From contig CAJXIT010000157.1 in the NCBI GenBank assembly GCA_913054055.1, forward strand, positions 1 through 8,069: DNA of 8,069 nucleotides, in the 5' to 3' direction. Position numbers and translations under genes: made by a program. Within the stretch, counting starts at the first letter, position 1. Each line of letters opens with the position of its first letter. Origin of the DNA: an uncultured Thalassolituus sp. Its GTDB lineage: Bacteria > Pseudomonadota > Gammaproteobacteria > Pseudomonadales > Oceanobacteraceae. The notes beneath the pieces are model-generated. The model did not search any database and was not told the origin of the DNA. It saw only the letters and a program-made list of their open reading frames with translations. Positions 7,801 through 8,069 of the stretch are shown in pieces.

Positions 7801-7988
7801 AGTTAGGAGAACGTGCACATTGGATTGGGGATACCCAGCAACCAGTAAAAATGAAGTCAAATGATGGGGTTAACATCAATGATATTGGTCTTATAGACCC
7901 AACGCGAGAAGGGAAAGGTGTAATGCTAGATTGGGTAGTCGGCGCCGCAGCAAGACAAGCATTACCAGCAAAAATCTATAAGGCGTAA
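4896..7988 (+). CDS. ttrA: TtrA, molybdopterin catalytic subunit of tetrathionate reductase
   Basis: Catalytic subunit of 1030 aa, about the usual TtrA length, in the molybdopterin oxidoreductase (DMSO reductase) superfamily. It reduces tetrathionate to two thiosulfate on the periplasmic side. A classic Tat signal (K4-R5-R6-Q7-F8-L9-K10, then an Ala/Gly-rich hydrophobic run) shows it is exported folded. The N-terminal [4Fe-4S] motif is C79-x2-C82-x3-C86 with the fourth cysteine at C142 (STACARGNG). C258 in HHGSYCGYAFRAG is the likely molybdenum ligand, by analogy with TtrA/ArrA-type enzymes. Further family stretches are VVDTHGGNMHTNGF, LNALVGNINSKGGA and SIDAFINETTALSDYLVPD. The C-terminal cofactor-binding domain starts near 886 (WPFTLTNFKSN) and includes GINPVYIHPQDAQSSGIKTGD. 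The frame is intact throughout. Arsenate or other oxyanion reductases of the same family are the alternative, but the ttrS-ttrR-ttrB-ttrC context argues strongly for tetrathionate. Confidence 0.97.
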   Translation: MDNKRRQFLKTGLAAGGVGAFAAGYATTTKHMVHGVVEGTAGNKTQHIHHGNSLETEYKVDEKGKITPNPNQRVAPSMCFGCWTLCGLRVRIDNRSDEILRISGNPYHPLSSDQQIPFETPVKDAYISMSGEAGLQGRSTACARGNGMLEIQNSPYRITQPLKRVGKRGEGKWEPISYEQLIKEVTEGGNLFGEGEVEGLRSIRDIKTPLDPNNPEYGPKSNQLLVTNAGNEGRDDILKRFAFNSYGTRNFGHHGSYCGYAFRAGSGALMNDLNKFAHLKPDLNNAEFVLFIGMSPAQAGNPFKRQARQLAEARTNGQLNYTIVTPSLPAGSSSLAAGDNNNWLPIKPGTDSALVLGMIQWIIENQRYNHNFLSRPSSQAMKKAGTAHWCNASHLIISDEKHPGNGRMLRASDIGLAYAGEAQSDSDAFVVINSENSEAEQHTSVDEALLFVDRDVIINGEVVRVKSSLQRLKEEAFKYSLAFYSQQCDIAEDKIIALAQRFTSHGTKAVVDTHGGNMHTNGFYNSFSILMLNALVGNINSKGGAMAKAGGYPTSAAGPRYDFTQFDGKTKPKGIFLSRSKFPYHKTSEYKRRVAAGESPYPTRAPWYPISAPLLTEHLSAAIDGYPYRAKAWINHMANPLYGVPGLDNLLSNKLKDPKQLGLIISIDAFINETTALSDYLVPDTVTYESWGMAVPWHGVATKAVTARWPIVEPKTSKTKDGRAINLENFFIDVAKELNLGGFGDKAIKDHNGNWHGIHNAEDFYLRSAANLAFVKGGVPNVDAEDIVWSGLERLMPAMQKTLTPDEMLKVAYIFARGGRFQDATQAYNDNQMTNKWMKPLSIWNEKLGTSRNTMTGELYTGCPTWHPQKLSDGTPLEKKYPTSDWPFTLTNFKSNIHSAVSNLSPRLESIKGINPVYIHPQDAQSSGIKTGDVFIIETPSASTKALAMIVEGIKPGTLGFEHGFGHKELGERAHWIGDTQQPVKMKSNDGVNINDIGLIDPTREGKGVMLDWVVGAAARQALPAKIYKA

Positions 7989-7991
7989 TAC

Positions 7992-8047
7992 GTTTGAAAG
8001 TTTGAAAGTTTGAAAGTTTGAAAGTTTGAAAGTTTGAAAGTTTGAAA
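7992..8047. repeat. Perfect octanucleotide array (GTTTGAAA)7 after ttrA
   Basis: Seven perfect copies of GTTTGAAA start three bases after the ttrA stop codon. The unit is not a multiple of three and contains TGA. Nothing beyond it (8048-8069) is recognisable, and no hairpin-plus-T-run terminator is visible before the window ends. It could lie in the 3' untranslated region of ttrBCA or upstream of a gene outside the window. Confidence 0.97.
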
Positions 8048-8069
8048 TAATAGAAGATATTGAGGCGAA

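Overview
The window is a complete tetrathionate respiration (ttr) locus from a gammaproteobacterium. The best guess is Vibrio or a close relative. That rests on moderate A+T content, the gene order, and protein sequences that are close to but clearly distinct from the enterobacterial Ttr proteins as I remember them. Genus was not tested by any search.

Layout. Positions 1-118 hold at most a 12-codon tail of an unidentified plus-strand gene and no convincing terminator. On the minus strand, ttrS (2709 down to 772) and ttrR (721 down to 119) form a two-component regulatory pair read in that order. A 257-bp divergent control region (2710-2966) separates them from a plus-strand operon ttrB (2967-3779), ttrC (3776-4882) and ttrA (4896-7988). 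ttrB and ttrC overlap by four bases, and 13 bases separate ttrC from ttrA. The last 80 bases carry an octanucleotide tandem array and no recognisable gene.

How the genes work together. By family knowledge, TtrS is a membrane histidine kinase with a PhnD-like periplasmic binding domain that senses tetrathionate and phosphorylates TtrR, which activates ttrBCA. TtrC oxidises membrane quinol. TtrB relays electrons through four [4Fe-4S] clusters to TtrA, the molybdopterin enzyme that reduces tetrathionate to thiosulfate on the periplasmic side. The control region contains a near-consensus FNR box (9 of 10 positions) upstream of a plausible ttrBCA promoter, which fits activation only without oxygen.

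What is unusual. The enzymes are conventional, but the locus carries four separate perfect microsatellites: a 6-bp unit x6 inside the ttrS ATP-binding domain, a 6-bp unit x4 just after the TtrS signal peptide, a 7-bp unit x4 that includes the ttrS start codon and makes three decoy ATGs, and an 8-bp unit x7 just after the ttrA stop. The two arrays inside coding sequence have frame-preserving units, while the two at gene edges do not. This suggests a locus that may vary by slipped-strand mispairing, with the sensor kinase as the main target. That is an inference from one sequence and needs comparison of strains.
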